64,000 bases of DNA. Origin: Aneurinibacillus sp. (GTDB lineage: Bacteria > Bacillota > UBA5301 > DYFA01). How positions within the stretch are numbered: position 1 is the stretch's first letter; each line of letters starts with the position of its first letter. The stretch is taken from the NCBI GenBank assembly GCA_020725425.1, contig DYFA01000004.1:1-64000 (forward strand), read 5' to 3'. Shown one piece after another: positions 7,737-16,326 of the stretch. Made by a program: the position numbers and the translations under genes. The notes under the pieces are model-generated. The model did not search any database, was not told the DNA's origin, and saw only the letters and a list, made by a program, of their open reading frames with translations.

Positions 7737-9281
7737 TCAGCGGAACAGCTTCTCGTCCATGAAACGGAGGTCCGGGGAGACGACTGGGACGAATCCCATC
7801 TGCCCCAGGACGTCCCGTTCGAGGTCGACCCCGGGCGCGATTTCCGTGAGCACCATCTGGCCGTCCAAAAGGCGGAAAACCGCTCGCTCCGTGACGTACA
7901 CGACCTCTTTTCCGTACTTGGAGGCGTAATGGCCGCTGAAGCTGATCTGTTCCACCTGGTCCACCAACTTGCGGATCTTGCCTTCCTTAATGATGCGGAG
8001 CCGCCCCCCGCCGACCTCCACCTCCAACTCACTGGCCGTGAAAGTCCCGGTGAAGATCACCTTCTTCGCCCCCTGGGAGATGTCAATGAACCCCCCTGCT
8101 CCTGGCGAGCGGGCGCTGAACTTGGTCACGTTCACGTTGCCAGCCCGATCAGCCTGGCCCATGCCCAAAACGGCGGTGTTGAGGCCACCACCGTTGTAAA
8201 TAGCGAACATGTCGACCATGTCGATGATTGCCTCGGGATTGATAGCCGCGCCAAAATCGAGGTCCCTGGCCGGCCTCCCGCCTATAACCCCCGACTCGAT
8301 CGTGCTGATGAGTTTGTGGGAAATGCCCAACTCGCGGGCCGCTGTCAGAACCCCGTCCGAGATGCCTATGCCCAGGTTGAGAAGCCCCTCCCGACCTTCC
8401 AGTTCCATAGCGGCCCGCCTTTGGATGACTCTCCGCTCATCCAACGCTGGGGCGGCATTCACGGTGTCCTCCTCCGCCAGGGGAACCCTGATCTCGCCAG
8501 TGTAAGCTGGATTATAGCTGTACGTGAGTGTTTGCTGGTGATACTCCGGCCGACCCACTACCACGTAGTCGACGATGGCTCCCGGAACCTTGACGCTCCT
8601 GGGGTGAAGGGACCCCGCCGCGGCAATGCGCTCAACCTGGAACACCACCAGCCCCCCGGAGTTCTTCGCCGCCAGGGCGATCGGGAAGGTGTCGAGGTTG
8701 AGGGCTTCCTTCTCAATGGAGATGTTGCCGTGCTCATCTGCCGTGGTGCCGCGCAGGAAGGCCACATTCACAGGTTGCGTCTTGTAGTACAAGTAATCCT
8801 GCCCGTCGATAGTCATGACCCGGACCAACTCTTCGGTCGAAAGGAGGTTCACCTTGCTGCCATCTTCCACCCGCGGGTCGATGTAAGTCTCTAGTCCGAC
8901 GGGGGTGATAACCCCGGGCTGCCCCGCCGCCTGAGCCCGAAAGAGGAGTCCCATGACCCCCTGGGGAAGGTTGTACGCGGCCACCTTGTGCTCGGCGATC
9001 ATCTGTTCGAGCTTCCGGCAAACGCCCCAATGGCTTCCGACGACTCGTCCGATCAAGCCCTCGTGGGCCAAGTGGTTCAACCCTTTGCCGCCCCAGTAGT
9101 CACCCTTCCCCCCGCCCATGTAGACGGTGAGGTTCCGGGGGGAGCCGGTGGTCAGAAAGCGGTTTTCCAGAGCGGTAAAGAGGTCTTCAGGGAACATGGA
9201 GTTAAGGAAACCTTCACTGCTTATCGTATCGCCATCCTTGACCAGCCGGGCAGCTTCCTCAACGCTGATGAATCCTCTCAT
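7737..9281 (-). CDS. fused-subunit acyl-CoA:acetate-type CoA-transferase (copy 2)
   Basis: Second family I CoA-transferase of the operon, 514 residues, with both domains fused. The catalytic Glu is E329 in TIESGVIGG; GIGISDG and GAGGFIDI loops are also present. It resembles copy 1 over its whole length but is clearly diverged, so this is not a recent duplication. It directly follows the dehydratase gene (58-base gap), which suggests it makes or uses the 4-hydroxyacyl-CoA substrate of that enzyme. ATG 9281 is preceded by AAGGAAAG. Confidence 0.92.
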   Translation of the reverse strand: MRGFISVEEAARLVKDGDTISSEGFLNSMFPEDLFTALENRFLTTGSPRNLTVYMGGGKGDYWGGKGLNHLAHEGLIGRVVGSHWGVCRKLEQMIAEHKVAAYNLPQGVMGLLFRAQAAGQPGVITPVGLETYIDPRVEDGSKVNLLSTEELVRVMTIDGQDYLYYKTQPVNVAFLRGTTADEHGNISIEKEALNLDTFPIALAAKNSGGLVVFQVERIAAAGSLHPRSVKVPGAIVDYVVVGRPEYHQQTLTYSYNPAYTGEIRVPLAEEDTVNAAPALDERRVIQRRAAMELEGREGLLNLGIGISDGVLTAARELGISHKLISTIESGVIGGRPARDLDFGAAINPEAIIDMVDMFAIYNGGGLNTAVLGMGQADRAGNVNVTKFSARSPGAGGFIDISQGAKKVIFTGTFTASELEVEVGGGRLRIIKEGKIRKLVDQVEQISFSGHYASKYGKEVVYVTERAVFRLLDGQMVLTEIAPGVDLERDVLGQMGFVPVVSPDLRFMDEKLFR

Positions 9282-9339
9282 CGTCTCACTTTCCTTTAAC
9301 AGACGTCCCTCATTACGGGTGCTCAGTGGGGGCAGTGTG

Positions 9340-10776
9340 TCACTCCTGGCCCGAAATCCTCCGGGCCAGGGCCTTCTTCTCTTCCAGCCGCGCTTGGGCG
9401 TACACCGCCATACGCTGCGTCTGCGGGGGTCCGCCCCCGTTTAGCGCGACCAGCCCTTGTACGCCGAAGAGTAGATTTTGTACCAGTCGAAACATTTTCA
9501 GCCGGGCTTCGCAGGGAACCTGTGCGCTACCGACCAGGTATTTGCGGAGCAACTCCCCCTGAGGAGCGGCCTCAAGATCGCGCCAGGCGGGAGCCGTTGC
9601 TGCAAGAGCTCCTGCCACTTCAGCCAGCAAGGTCATGCTTTGCGTGACAGCCTGTGCGGCATTCAACTTGGCGACGTTGGCCAGAAGGGTGTCGGGCAGG
9701 TAGTTGCCGCTTGGCGTCGTCCGCCCGAGGACCGCCGAGGCGATGGAGCCCGAAAAGGCGGTCTCCGAAAGCCGGATCATCTCGACGATCTTGTCTCGGA
9801 TATGAGATGCTTTGGCCACCCCGTTGTACTCTGCTATCTGCGCGGCGGCGCCGACGATCACGTCACATAACCCTGCCTTACACCCGCCCGTGGCCATCCG
9901 GTGATACGAGGCAAACAACTCCACCAATCGAGCGGTGTGTTCTACTTCACCCGCCAGGAAGACATTCTCCCACGGGATGAGAACGTCCTCAAAGACTACC
10001 AGTGTACCCGGATGAGTACCGTAGGCGGCATTCCCGAAGTCCTCTTCCTGTCCCACCAGGCGCCATGCTTCCGCTGGCCCTGTTCCGACGATCTGTGTCA
10101 CCCCCGGGGACCCGTTAGCCACCGCAAAGGCCACGGCGTACTCCTCTTCACCCGCCTGCATACCCATGGTGGGAAGCACCAGTGTATAGTCGACCGCCAT
10201 CGGACGGCCTTGGTGGGCTTTGGCTCCCCGCACCACGATCCCTCGCTCGTTCCGGTCGATTATGTGAAGGTACAGGTCTGGGTCGGGCTGCTGACCGGGA
10301 CGGAGCCCCCGGTCGCCTTTGGGGTCGGTGACGCTGGCAGTCAACGCCAGATCCTCCGCGGCCGCCTTTCGCAAGAAAGCTCGGAACCGTTCGTGGTACT
10401 CGGTTCCCCTCGCCTCGTCGACTTCCCGGGTCACGATGTCTAGAGCGTTGATGGCATCAATCCCTACACACCGGTGGGTGCACGCCCCGGTACCCCGGGT
10501 CAGCTCCCGAACCAGGTGAACCCTGGCCACCGCATCATCCGCGCTCCGGAACACGTGGTTATGCCGGTTGATGGTCTCGCCTGCATCTGTCACTCGAAAC
10601 GCCAATTCCGGAGAAACGCCAACCGCGTCCGGGTCGAAGGTAGTGGCGACCGAGTTCACCACCGGTGCCAAACACGGGTGCTCCAAGACGTTGTGGATCC
10701 GCTCCCCAAGCAGGTATACGTTGGTGGAATACGTGCGCAGGCGCTCGCGATACTCCGCCCCCGACCTCAGAGCCAT
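9340..10776 (-). CDS. abfD: 4-hydroxybutyryl-CoA dehydratase / vinylacetyl-CoA delta-isomerase
   Basis: [4Fe-4S]/FAD radical dehydratase that turns 4-hydroxybutyryl-CoA into crotonyl-CoA. From ATG 10776 the protein has 478 residues. The cluster ligands fall at exactly the numbering of the characterised clostridial enzyme: Cys99 and Cys103 (ACTHRC), His292 and Cys299 (YHRMATGGC). This match also fixes the start, although the frame is open upstream to 10848. Family relatives such as 4-hydroxyphenylacetate monooxygenase (HpaB) lack these ligands. Thiolase lies 26 bases upstream and a CoA-transferase downstream, as expected for a 4-hydroxybutyrate route. Another 4-hydroxyacyl-CoA substrate remains possible. 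Confidence 0.92.
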   Translation of the reverse strand: MALRSGAEYRERLRTYSTNVYLLGERIHNVLEHPCLAPVVNSVATTFDPDAVGVSPELAFRVTDAGETINRHNHVFRSADDAVARVHLVRELTRGTGACTHRCVGIDAINALDIVTREVDEARGTEYHERFRAFLRKAAAEDLALTASVTDPKGDRGLRPGQQPDPDLYLHIIDRNERGIVVRGAKAHQGRPMAVDYTLVLPTMGMQAGEEEYAVAFAVANGSPGVTQIVGTGPAEAWRLVGQEEDFGNAAYGTHPGTLVVFEDVLIPWENVFLAGEVEHTARLVELFASYHRMATGGCKAGLCDVIVGAAAQIAEYNGVAKASHIRDKIVEMIRLSETAFSGSIASAVLGRTTPSGNYLPDTLLANVAKLNAAQAVTQSMTLLAEVAGALAATAPAWRDLEAAPQGELLRKYLVGSAQVPCEARLKMFRLVQNLLFGVQGLVALNGGGPPQTQRMAVYAQARLEEKKALARRISGQE

Positions 10777-10802
10777 GGGAGCCCCCCCCAATCCCCTGGT
10801 GA

Positions 10803-11957
10803 TCAGACACTGACCAGGACCGCTATGCCTTGACCGCTCCCGATACACATGGTCACGACGGCGTGCTTCTCGCCCCGGCGGCGCAGTTCGTGCAACGCCT
10901 TCAAAAGAAGGATGACGCCAGTCGCGCCGACCGGATGGCCCAAGGCAATCGCTCCGCCGTTGACGTTTACCTTCTCCGGGTCAAGCCCCAACTCGCGGAT
11001 GGCCGCCACGGTCGACGAGGCGAAGGCCTCGTTTAGCTCGACCAAGGCAATGTCCGACAGCGAAAGCCCCGTTTTGGCGAGCAATTTGCGCACGGCCGGC
11101 ACCGGTCCGATACCGAACAGGTCCGGGTCGACGCCGATGGACGCCCAGGCTTCCAGATACCCCAGGGGCTCAAGGCCCAGCTCGGCGGCGGTCTTTTCGC
11201 TCATGACCGTGACCGCGGCAGCTCCATCGTTGATGCCCGAGGAGTTCCCAGCCGTTACCGTCCCGTCTTTCTTGAAGACCGGCTTCAGACTGGCCAGCTT
11301 CTCCAGGCTGGTGTCCGGCCGCGGATACTCATCGACCTCGAAGACGAACGGGTTCTTACCCGGGACCGTGATCGGCATGATCTCGTCTTTGAACTTGCCT
11401 TCTCTGATGGCGGCGGCTGCCCGCATCTGACTCTCATACGCCCAGCGGTCCTGATCCTCCCGGGTGATGTTGTAGCGGGCCGCGACATTCTCCGCCATCG
11501 GACCCGCATCCCCCAGAATGTAATCGGCCAGGTAGTCGATGAGCACTCCATTCCCAAGCCGGTAACCGAACCGCGCACCCTCAAGGAAGTACGGAGTCTG
11601 CGACATGTTCTCCATCCCACCGGCCACCGCCACCTTGATCTCGCCGAGGAGGATATCCTGGCCGGCCGAAATGATGGCGCGCAGGCCGGAGGCGCAGTTC
11701 ATGTTCATCGTATAGTCGTCGATCTCCACCGGCAGCCCGGCCGCCAGGTGTACGCGCCGGGCCGGATTGCCACCCCGGGTGACCTGGATGTTCTCGCCCA
11801 ACACCAAACGGTCGATCTGTGACGGCTCTAATCCGGCCCGCCTGATGGCCTCGTTCACCACCAGCGCTCCTAAGTCAATCGGAGAGACATCCTTCAAGGA
11901 TCCGCCGAACTTACCGATAGCGGTGCGGACTCCCGACGTAATGGCTATACGCTCCAT
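10803..11957 (-). CDS. acetyl-CoA C-acetyltransferase (thiolase)
   Basis: A 384-residue thiolase that cleaves acetoacetyl-CoA with CoA to two acetyl-CoA. The catalytic set is complete: Cys88 in NMNCASG, His341 in GHPVGATG and Cys371 in CIGSGQG. It lies between the 3-hydroxyacyl-CoA dehydrogenase (22 bases) and the dehydratase (26 bases), the last step of a crotonyl-CoA to acetyl-CoA route. Degradative use is inferred from context; thiolases are reversible. Confidence 0.93.
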   Translation of the reverse strand: MERIAITSGVRTAIGKFGGSLKDVSPIDLGALVVNEAIRRAGLEPSQIDRLVLGENIQVTRGGNPARRVHLAAGLPVEIDDYTMNMNCASGLRAIISAGQDILLGEIKVAVAGGMENMSQTPYFLEGARFGYRLGNGVLIDYLADYILGDAGPMAENVAARYNITREDQDRWAYESQMRAAAAIREGKFKDEIMPITVPGKNPFVFEVDEYPRPDTSLEKLASLKPVFKKDGTVTAGNSSGINDGAAAVTVMSEKTAAELGLEPLGYLEAWASIGVDPDLFGIGPVPAVRKLLAKTGLSLSDIALVELNEAFASSTVAAIRELGLDPEKVNVNGGAIALGHPVGATGVILLLKALHELRRRGEKHAVVTMCIGSGQGIAVLVSV

Positions 11958-11979
11958 GTTGGTTCACTCCCCTCGTCGC

Positions 11980-12834
11980 CTAATTGCTGTAGTCGTAGAA
12001 CCCGCGCCCCACCTTGCGCCCCAAGCGGCCGGCTTGGACCATGCGCTTGAGGAGCGGGCACGGGCGGTACTTCGAGTCGCCGAAACCTTCGAAGATACCC
12101 TCCATGGCAAAGAGCAACGTATCCAGACCGACGAAGTCGGCCAACTCCAGCGGTCCCATTGGATGGTTCAGCCCCAGCTTCAGGCTGGCGTCCACGTCCT
12201 CGGGCTTGACCCCTTCCATGACCAGGTAGATGGCCTCGTTGACCATCGGAACGAAGAGCCGGTTGACGATGAACCCCGGAAGGTCCGGCGCATTCACGGG
12301 GTGCTTGCCGAAGCTTATGGCCAAGCTCTTTCCCATCTCGAAAGTCTCGTCGGAAGTACCCACGCCCCGGATCAACTCCACCAGTTTCATGACTGGAGCC
12401 GGGTAGAAGAAGTGCATCCCCATGACCTTGTCCGGCCGCTGGGTGGCACTGGCGATATCCGCAATCGGCAGACAGGAGGTGTTGGTCAGAAGGATGGTCT
12501 CCCGCGGACAGATCGTATCCAGCTCCGCGAACACCCTCTTCTTGAGTTCCAAGTTTTCTGGGACAGCCTCAATCACGACCTGGGCCGAAGCGGCCGCGCC
12601 CAAGTCCGTGGTGGTTTCGATCCGGTCCAGGATGGCCTTGGCGTCATCCTGGGTGATCTTTCCTTTCTCGACCGACCGCGAGAGGATCTTCTCAATCCCT
12701 TTGAACGCCTTCTGACATAACTCCTCGCTCACGTCCCGCAGCACCACCGAAAACCCGGCGGTTGCTGCGACCTGGGCGATGCCCGAGCCCATCAGGCCTC
12801 CTCCGATCACCGCCACTCTTTTGACCTCAGCCAT
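11980..12834 (-). CDS. 3-hydroxybutyryl-CoA dehydrogenase
   Basis: NAD-dependent (S)-3-hydroxyacyl-CoA dehydrogenase, 284 residues. GGGLMGSG (11-18) binds NAD; the HFFYPAPVMKLVE stretch holds the catalytic His; DLPGFIVNRL and the C-terminal GRGFYDY ending are typical. Start set at ATG 12834 because AAAGGGG lies 9 bases upstream; an ATG at 12843 touches that site. The first enzyme gene after the transporter, it would oxidise 3-hydroxybutyryl-CoA to acetoacetyl-CoA for the thiolase. Confidence 0.93.
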   Translation of the reverse strand: MAEVKRVAVIGGGLMGSGIAQVAATAGFSVVLRDVSEELCQKAFKGIEKILSRSVEKGKITQDDAKAILDRIETTTDLGAAASAQVVIEAVPENLELKKRVFAELDTICPRETILLTNTSCLPIADIASATQRPDKVMGMHFFYPAPVMKLVELIRGVGTSDETFEMGKSLAISFGKHPVNAPDLPGFIVNRLFVPMVNEAIYLVMEGVKPEDVDASLKLGLNHPMGPLELADFVGLDTLLFAMEGIFEGFGDSKYRPCPLLKRMVQAGRLGRKVGRGFYDYSN

Positions 12835-12894
12835 AGGCCACATCCCCTTTCTTTAAACGGCCCGGCTCTCCGCCCGGCCGGTCTTTCGTTGAGC

Positions 12895-13608
12895 TCAACA
12901 GCCTAGGTAGGCGCGCTTAACGTGTTCGTTGGCCTCGAGGTCCTCCGGACGTCCCTCTAACACCATCCGACCGGATTCGAGGACGTAGCCACGGTCCGCC
13001 ACGGACAAAGCCTGACGCAGGTTCTGCTCGACAAGCAACACCCCGATCTTCTTTTGCCGACGGATCTCGACGATCGAACGGAAAACCGTCTCGACCAGCC
13101 GCGGCGCCAGTCCCAAGGACGGTTCATCCAGGATCAAGAGTTGGGGGTCGGACATGATGGCTCGACCGATCGCCAGCATCTGCTGTTCCCCGCCACTCAG
13201 GCTGCCGGCCTTCTGCGTTTTCCGCTCCCGGAGGATTGGGAAAAGCGAATAGACGTACTCCAGGGACTCGGCCCGTTTCGCCCGCGGTATGGGGGCATAG
13301 GAACCCAGGTACAGATTCTCCAGGACGCTCATGCTGCCGAAGAGTCCTCTGCCCTGGGGAACCAGCGTGATTCCCAACTCGGCCATGCGGTGCACCCCAC
13401 GCCGTTGGATCTCCTCGCCTTTGAACCGGATGCTGCCCTTCTGCGGGGGGTTGATCCCGACGATAGACTCGATCAGGGTTGTCTTGCCGGCACCGTTGCC
13501 CCCGAGGAGGACGGCGATCTCCCCCTCCTCGACTTTGAGCGAGACGTCCCAGACGATGGTCAAGTCACCGTAACCGGCACATAGCGACTCAACTTCCAAA
13601 AGGCTCAT
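12895..13608 (-). CDS. livF: ABC transporter ATPase, LivF type
   Basis: Second ATPase subunit of a branched-chain-amino-acid (HAAT) type importer, 237 residues. Walker A GGNGAGKTT, signature LSGGEQQML and Walker B LLILDEPSLGLAP are intact. Its ATG overlaps the livG stop by one base, so the two are translationally coupled. HAAT importers carry amino acids but also amides, urea and short or aromatic acids. Here the cargo is more likely the acid degraded by the downstream enzymes. Confidence 0.93.
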   Translation of the reverse strand: MSLLEVESLCAGYGDLTIVWDVSLKVEEGEIAVLLGGNGAGKTTLIESIVGINPPQKGSIRFKGEEIQRRGVHRMAELGITLVPQGRGLFGSMSVLENLYLGSYAPIPRAKRAESLEYVYSLFPILRERKTQKAGSLSGGEQQMLAIGRAIMSDPQLLILDEPSLGLAPRLVETVFRSIVEIRRQKKIGVLLVEQNLRQALSVADRGYVLESGRMVLEGRPEDLEANEHVKRAYLGC

Positions 13609-14324
13609 TAGTCTCCACCCCCTCTTCCAAGGTAGGCCTCGATGACCTTGGGGTCGTTCGCTACCGCCTGAGGTGTGCCATCAGCGATCTTGGCTCCCTC
13701 CTCGAGCACCACGATTCGCTGGGAGACACCCATGATGACTTGCATGATGTGCTCAATGATCAGGAATGACAGGCCTTCCGAGACGATCTCCTGGATGAGG
13801 GTCAGTTGCCCGTCGATCTCGCCGGGGGTTAGGCCCGCCATTACTTCATCCAGAATGATCATCTTGGGCTGGGTGGCGTAAGCCCGGGCAAACTCCAAGG
13901 CTTTGCGGCTCTGGATGGTCAGGTTTCGGGCCAGTTCTTCCTCCTGCCGGTCCAGACCGAACCGTTTGACCACCGTTTTTGCCTTCTTGAAGGCTTCAGG
14001 CACACTATCCGCGCGCACCAGAGCACCTACGGCGACGTTCTCCAGCACCGTAAGGTCCTTGAACGAGCGCTCAATCTGGAAGGTGCGGACAATACCTTTA
14101 CGCGCGACAAAGTCAGCGCCCCTGTTGGCAATGGGCTCACCGTTCAGTGTTATCTCCCCTTGGTCGATGGGAAGGAAACCCGTGATCAGGTTGGTCAGAG
14201 TAGTTTTGCCCGCCCCGTTCGGACCGATCAAGCCCACGATCTCCCCCGGGCGGACCTCCAGATCCACCTGGTTGACGGCGGTGAGGCCACCGAATGACTT
14301 CGTTACCCCCTTAAGCTGAAGCAT
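13608..14324 (-). CDS. livG: ABC transporter ATPase, LivG type
   Basis: First ATPase subunit of the HAAT importer, 238 residues. Walker A GPNGAGKTT and Walker B MIILDEVMAGL are clear. The signature site reads LTIQSRKALEFARA rather than the usual LSxGxxR form, a departure seen in some LivG proteins but worth noting. Overlaps livM by 14 bases and livF by one base. Confidence 0.92.
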   Translation of the reverse strand: MLQLKGVTKSFGGLTAVNQVDLEVRPGEIVGLIGPNGAGKTTLTNLITGFLPIDQGEITLNGEPIANRGADFVARKGIVRTFQIERSFKDLTVLENVAVGALVRADSVPEAFKKAKTVVKRFGLDRQEEELARNLTIQSRKALEFARAYATQPKMIILDEVMAGLTPGEIDGQLTLIQEIVSEGLSFLIIEHIMQVIMGVSQRIVVLEEGAKIADGTPQAVANDPKVIEAYLGRGGGD

Positions 14325-15333
14325 GGCTGTTCCTCCCCTTCGGACCTGGTTGCAGGGTCACAGCACCTCTAGACGGTCGGCGCCGCAGGACCCGAATGAG
14401 CCCATCGGGTGCGTACAATACGACGATTATCAGAATGATGGAATACACGACCATCGACGCTCCAGCGCGGATACTGGCGAAGTAGGCGTTAGTAAGTTCA
14501 GTCAAGGGGATGAGCAGGACCGCCCCGAGCAATGGACCCCAGATCGATCTCCGCCCACCCACCAGCGCGATGAGCAGGATCTTGACTGAGACCTCGCTGC
14601 TGCATGTGCTGTACGGGTCGATGTAGCGGTCGTAGATCACGTAGAACGCGCCTGCCAGGGCGGTCAGACAGGCCGAGATCACGAACGCCTTCACTTTCGC
14701 CGACATGAGGTTGATGCCGACCGACTCGGCGGCGTCTTCGTCGTTGCGGATCGCCGCCAATTGGAATCCGAGGCGGGAACGGCTGACCTGATAACTGGTC
14801 CATATCGCCAACGCGAGGAGTGCCACGGCGATGTAGTAGTAGGGCCGGTCCGTGGCAAACTGCAGGGCGGACAAGTTAAATCCGGTATAGGGGATGACCC
14901 GGCCTTCCGCTCCACCCGTTATGCTCTTGAAATGGAGGAGGAGGATTCGCACGACTTCGGCCGCGGCGAGGGTGCTGAGCGTGAAGTAGGGTCCCCGCAG
15001 CCTCAGCACCAAAGACCCGAGGCCGAGCGCCAGGAGTGCCGCCAGCCCCACTCCCGCCAGCGCTCCGACGGCGGGGGATAGTTTCCAGATCAGGTAGGCG
15101 GATGCTGCGGCATAGGCCCCGATGGAGAAGAAGGCAGCCTGACCGAGAGACAACTGCCCGGCATAACCGCCGATGACATCCCACCCGTAGGAGGCCACCG
15201 CGAAATACGAGATCATAATCAGGATGCGTAGAACGTAGCCGTGCTGAACGACCAGCGGGAGAAGCGAAACCAGCATGATCAAGAGGACTGCCAGGCCCGA
15301 CCGTTTTCTGGCTTCGGTTTGGCTATCTGCCAT
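14311..15333 (-). CDS. livM: ABC transporter permease, LivM type
   Basis: Polytopic permease of 340 residues with about eight hydrophobic segments and the family stretch GYAGQLSLGQAAFFSIGAY. The ATG at 15333 overlaps the TAA of livH and has AAGGGGTGG upstream; the frame is open to 15342. Forms the membrane channel with LivH. Confidence 0.93.
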   Translation of the reverse strand: MADSQTEARKRSGLAVLLIMLVSLLPLVVQHGYVLRILIMISYFAVASYGWDVIGGYAGQLSLGQAAFFSIGAYAAASAYLIWKLSPAVGALAGVGLAALLALGLGSLVLRLRGPYFTLSTLAAAEVVRILLLHFKSITGGAEGRVIPYTGFNLSALQFATDRPYYYIAVALLALAIWTSYQVSRSRLGFQLAAIRNDEDAAESVGINLMSAKVKAFVISACLTALAGAFYVIYDRYIDPYSTCSSEVSVKILLIALVGGRRSIWGPLLGAVLLIPLTELTNAYFASIRAGASMVVYSIILIIVVLYAPDGLIRVLRRRPSRGAVTLQPGPKGRNSHASA

Positions 15334-16202
15334 TACGCCCACCCCTTCCCTCGGATCAGCCCCTGAGGCCGGAAGAGCAGGACCAAAATGAACGCCAGGA
15401 ATACGCCGAGATGAGACAGGTCGAGGGCCACGTATTGAGCAGTCAGAGCCTCGACCACACCAATCAGCAGCGCGCCCACCACGGCCCCCAGGATGTCTCC
15501 CAGACCGCCCAGCACCACGACCACGAACGCGATGGTACCGAAGAAGGCTCCGACATCAGGAAACACATAGTAGAACGGCACTAGCGAGACCCCGCCGACC
15601 GCGGCGAGCATAATGCCGATTCCGAAAGCCAGACCGTACATGAGATCGGGGTTGATGCCCATAAGCGCCGCCGACTTGCGGTTCACCGCGCTGGCCCGCA
15701 TGGCTCGACCAAGTTCGGTGCGGTTCAGGAAGAACCACAGAGCGAGCATGACGACCACGGCCACGCCGAAAGACAAGAGTCTGGGATAAGAAATCAAGAC
15801 TCCCCCGACGTAGAGGGACTTTAGACGATAGGAGACAACCGCCGAGCGAAAGTTGGGACCCCAGATCACCAGCGCCAAGCTCTTGAAAAGGACGGACAGA
15901 CCCAGAGTCAAGAGTATCTGCGTCTCGTGTCCCCGGTCGATGGTCCGGTGGATCAGGTACTTCTCGAGCAAGAATCCGAAGACGAAGAATGCGACAGCCA
16001 CCAGCACGAGAAAGACGTAAGGATCGACCCTCGCAGTCTCTGCGAGCATCAGGGTGGTGAACATGCCCAGCATCAAAAACTCTCCCTGGGCGAAGTTGAC
16101 AGTGTTCATGACCCCGAAGATAAGGGTAAGCCCCACAGCCACAAGGGCGTATACACCGCCGATCAACACCCCATTCGTCATGGCCTGAAGGAAGGTCGAC
16201 AA
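15333..16202 (-). CDS. livH: ABC transporter permease, LivH type
   Basis: A 289-residue permease with about eight membrane helices and the family motif near the N-terminus (GLTLIFGVMNTVNFAQGEF). TTG start at 16202, supported by a strong GGAGGTG site 5 bases upstream. Separated from livK by 124 bases that contain a hairpin, and overlapping livM by one base. Confidence 0.93.
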   Translation of the reverse strand: MSTFLQAMTNGVLIGGVYALVAVGLTLIFGVMNTVNFAQGEFLMLGMFTTLMLAETARVDPYVFLVLVAVAFFVFGFLLEKYLIHRTIDRGHETQILLTLGLSVLFKSLALVIWGPNFRSAVVSYRLKSLYVGGVLISYPRLLSFGVAVVVMLALWFFLNRTELGRAMRASAVNRKSAALMGINPDLMYGLAFGIGIMLAAVGGVSLVPFYYVFPDVGAFFGTIAFVVVVLGGLGDILGAVVGALLIGVVEALTAQYVALDLSHLGVFLAFILVLLFRPQGLIRGKGWA

Positions 16203-16281
16203 GCTGCCACCTCCTCAACAACATGCGCGATCGCTTCGTGAATCGATGCTCGTCCTGCTGGGATGGGACGGTTGCGGAGGA

Positions 16282-16311
16282 GAGCCCGAGGGCTTCAACG
16301 CTCGGGCCCTC
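16282..16311 (-). terminator. hairpin between livK and livH (likely attenuator)
   Basis: An inverted repeat around GCCCGAG/CTCGGGC with flanking paired bases lies 16 bases after the livK stop. No U-run follows, so it may trim or stabilise the livK message and leave the binding protein in excess over the permease genes, a common arrangement in ABC importer operons. Confidence 0.5.
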
Positions 16312-16326
16312 CCCGCGAGACCACTC

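Noticed and set aside
9340-10776. Flavin-dependent 4-hydroxyphenylacetate monooxygenase (HpaB)
   Set aside because: Same superfamily, but the four Fe-S ligands at residues 99, 103, 292 and 299 identify the dehydratase branch.
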